A stretch of DNA of 64,000 bases from Lacunisphaera sp. (GTDB lineage Bacteria; Verrucomicrobiota; Verrucomicrobiia; Opitutales; Opitutaceae). The notes beneath the pieces are model-generated. The model searched no databases and was not told the origin of the DNA. It worked only from the letters and a program-made list of their open reading frames with translations. Shown one piece after another: positions 62,046 through 64,000 of the stretch; the stretch's first letter is position 1, and every line of letters begins with the position of its first letter. The stretch spans positions 1-64,000 of the forward strand of contig SIBQ01000006.1 of the NCBI GenBank assembly GCA_009695095.1. The letters run 5' to 3'. The position numbers were made by a program, and so were the translations under genes.

Positions 62046-63407
62046 ATGGCCCGCCCGACAGACGACTCCGGCTCACTTTTTGGCGAGACCGTCCCGCGCC
62101 ATGTCACGGTTCTGTCCGACCAGATGGCCGCGCACCAGCCGCTGGCTGCGCGGATGCGACCGCGGCGGCTGGAGGAAATCGTCGGGCAGGAGCACATCCT
62201 CCAGGCGGGCAACCTGCTGCCGCGGCTGATCGCCAGCAACCGTTTCGGCAGCCTGCTCTTTTACGGCCCGCCCGGCTGCGGCAAGACCAGTCTCGCGGAG
62301 GTCATCGCCCGCGTGACTCAAAGCCGCTTTGTCCGCATCAACGCGGTCATGTCGAACGTGGCCGAGCTGCGCGAAATCCTGACCCTGGCCCGCCGACGGC
62401 CCGAAGACGCCACGATTCTCTTCATCGACGAGCTCCACCGGTTCAACAAGGCGCAGCAGGACCTGTTGATGCCCGACGTGGAGGAGGGCGCGGTGCGGCT
62501 GATCGGCGCGACAACGCACAACCCCGGTTTTTATGTGAACCCGCCGCTGCTCAGCCGCAGCCATCTGTTCCGGCTCGAACCGCTCATCCCGGCGGCCATC
62601 GCGGGCGTGCTGCGAAAGGCGCTGGGGGACACGGAGCGCGGGCTGGGCGCGCGCCGGCACCCGGCGGAGGACAAGGTGCTCGCCGATCTTGCGGTGCTCT
62701 GCGATGGAGACCTGCGCCGGGCGCTAAACGCCCTGGAGGTCATCGCACTCAGCCTGCCGGAGAAGGCGGAAATCAGGGAGAAGGAACTGGAGCTCTTCGC
62801 GCGCGAGCGGCGCATCCGCTACGATGCCGATGAGGACGAGCATTATGATACGATTTCCGCCTTCATCAAAAGCTGCCGCGGCAGCGATCCAGATGCGGCG
62901 ATGTATTGGCTGGCGAAGATGCTGGCCGGCGGTGAAGACCCGCGCTTCATCGCCCGGCGGCTGGTCATCCTGGCCAGCGAGGACGTGGGTCTGGCCGACC
63001 CGCAGGCCCTGCCGCTGGCAGTGGCGGCTCACCACGCGTGCGATTTCATCGGCCTGCCCGAGGCGGAGCTCACGCTCGCGCACGCCACGCTCTACATCGC
63101 GACAGCGCCGAAGAGCAATTCCGCCACCCTGGCGCTGGGCGAGGCGCACCGCGTGTTGAAGGAGTCGCCGGTGCAGGCCGTGCCGCGGCCCCTGCGGAAC
63201 AGCAGCGGCGCTGCGAGCAAGCAGGCCGGCCACGGCCAGAGCTACCGGTATGCGCATGATTTTCCGGAAAACATCAGCGGCGATGCCTATCTCGAGAAGT
63301 CGCTCACGCTTTACACGCCAAAGACGGCGGGGTGGGAGGCGAAGATCGCCGAGCGGCTGGCCCTATGGCGGGAGCTGCGGGCGAAAATCCGTCAGGCGGG
63401 TGCCTGA
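62046..63407 (+). CDS. rarA: replication-associated recombination protein A (RarA/MgsA)
   Basis: A clamp-loader-related AAA+ ATPase that acts at stalled replication forks. The 453-residue protein has PLAARMRPRRLEEIVGQEHI (family N-terminal signature), Walker A FYGPPGCGKTSLAE (about residue 75), Walker B ATILFIDELHRFNKAQQDLL, sensor 1 IGATTHNPGFYVNPPLLSR and the C-terminal tetramerisation domain (DEDEHYDTISAFIKSCRGSD, YRYAHDFPENISG). ATG 62046 is preferred because the RarA sequence starts soon after. Divergent from comEC. Confidence 0.95.
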   Translation: MARPTDDSGSLFGETVPRHVTVLSDQMAAHQPLAARMRPRRLEEIVGQEHILQAGNLLPRLIASNRFGSLLFYGPPGCGKTSLAEVIARVTQSRFVRINAVMSNVAELREILTLARRRPEDATILFIDELHRFNKAQQDLLMPDVEEGAVRLIGATTHNPGFYVNPPLLSRSHLFRLEPLIPAAIAGVLRKALGDTERGLGARRHPAEDKVLADLAVLCDGDLRRALNALEVIALSLPEKAEIREKELELFARERRIRYDADEDEHYDTISAFIKSCRGSDPDAAMYWLAKMLAGGEDPRFIARRLVILASEDVGLADPQALPLAVAAHHACDFIGLPEAELTLAHATLYIATAPKSNSATLALGEAHRVLKESPVQAVPRPLRNSSGAASKQAGHGQSYRYAHDFPENISGDAYLEKSLTLYTPKTAGWEAKIAERLALWRELRAKIRQAGA

Positions 63408-63519
63408 AGTAACACGGTATATTGCGACTGGCGGGTGAATTACGTGCGAAATTGCGCCTTTGACCCGGACGAGGCGAGCGGGGGCTTGCACGGGCGCCCG
63501 GTCTGACTAAAGTGACGGC

Positions 63520-64000
63520 ATGAAAACCAAGGTCGCCGTAGCGGGTCTTTTATTTGCAGCCAGCCTGATTCAAGCGCAGACCCCGCTTGTGGCCAAGTTG
63601 GTCGAGCCCGTGACACCCACGACCAAGACCACGCCGGTCAAGTCTGTCACGACCAAGGTCCCGGTGGCCAAGGATACCAAGACCAAGGTGGAGGTAATGG
63701 GGGTCATCCCGGGCACAACCATCGCCCGCCCCAACGGCACATTTCTCGGGCTCGAGGTAGTCGCCGGCAATTTCAAGCTCACTTTTTACGACAAGAAGAA
63801 AAAACCCACGGCGATGGATGTCACGCGGGCTCGCGCGCGCTGGCCCAATCTCCGCTCCCCGGGCGACAACCGCACGGTGCTCAATGGCAGCGGCAACGCC
63901 TTGGTCGGGGCGAAGCCGGTCCTCCCGACATTTACCTTCAATGTTTATCTCACGCTGTTGCAGGGCGAAAACGACGAGGCCAAGGCGGTGGAGACCTACA
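63520..64000 (+). CDS. secreted protein with Thr/Lys-rich linker, partial (runs off the window)
   Basis: From ATG 63520, 160 codons are open to the window end. A signal peptide is clear (MKTKVAVAGLLFAASLIQAQ, cleavage after AQA-like QAQ near residue 20). A low-complexity Thr/Lys/Val/Pro stretch follows (VTPTTKTTPVKSVTTKVPVA and on, residues 30-60), then a structured part (TIARPNGTFLGLEVVAGNFK, KLTFYDKKKKPTAMDVTRAR). No family recognised. A periplasmic or secreted location is inferred from the signal peptide. Confidence 0.75.
   Translation, partial: MKTKVAVAGLLFAASLIQAQTPLVAKLVEPVTPTTKTTPVKSVTTKVPVAKDTKTKVEVMGVIPGTTIARPNGTFLGLEVVAGNFKLTFYDKKKKPTAMDVTRARARWPNLRSPGDNRTVLNGSGNALVGAKPVLPTFTFNVYLTLLQGENDEAKAVETY

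Overview
The window is GC-rich bacterial chromosome (64 kb). Several features point to a Verrucomicrobiota bacterium close to Opitutaceae, although no 16S gene is present and this is inference. They are the 13-gene nuo operon, a double-length ThyX-like protein, a class I fumarase, SufS/SufU, nearly no Shine-Dalgarno sequences before start codons, and many small intergenic hairpin modules.

Layout. 1-480: outer end of an IS3-type element and a decayed coding remnant. 565-4215: queF, a DnaQ-type exonuclease, a frameshifted WecG-type glycosyltransferase, corA and a PTS EIIA gene. 4338-9772 (minus): gyrB, a four-helix-bundle (S23/IVP family) gene and gyrA. 10052-11202: a zinc-ribbon coiled-coil gene running directly into rnpB (RNase P RNA). 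11476-17524: glcDEF for glycolate oxidation, converging on a lactate/glycolate permease, with a dead NTF2-like gene between. 17637-24125: rpsT, an AddB/AddA-like helicase-nuclease pair and a 33-codon bS22/COX24-type gene. 24126-25024: IS3 remnant that cuts a prepilin gene. 25329-32739: polyprenyl diphosphate synthase, an ECF sigma factor with a probable membrane partner, class I fumarase, kdsD, a TPR/LysM lipoprotein and a trans-sulfuration PLP enzyme. 32829-38389 (minus): a pyrimidine / beta-amino-acid catabolic cluster (transaminase, NCS1 transporter, dihydropyrimidinase, a second four-helix-bundle gene, methylmalonate-semialdehyde dehydrogenase) in which transporter and hydrolase are broken. 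38411-43111 (minus): two damaged PH-domain genes, sufS, sufU, a CBS gene and an NDH-2 fused to a cyclic-nucleotide-binding domain. 43227-57590: tRNA-Ser(GGA), then nuoB to nuoN without nuoA. 57656-64000: double ThyX-like gene, frameshifted endonuclease/phosphatase, small coiled-coil gene, comEC pseudogene, rarA and the start of a secreted protein gene.

How it works together. The organism looks respiratory: complex I plus an alternative NDH-2, glycolate oxidase, fumarase, Fe-S assembly. Accessory functions are decaying. Ten genes carry frameshifts, in-frame stops, truncations or an internal deletion (WecG-like, NTF2-like, prepilin, NCS1, dihydropyrimidinase, two PH-domain genes, EEP, comEC, IS3 orfB), while housekeeping genes are intact. 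The most unusual signal is that both four-helix-bundle genes lie exactly between inverted repeats built of degenerate tandem words, one of them inside the gyrB-gyrA operon. Similar palindromic modules without a gene occur at seven or more other intergenic sites. I read these as IVS-like mobile cassettes.
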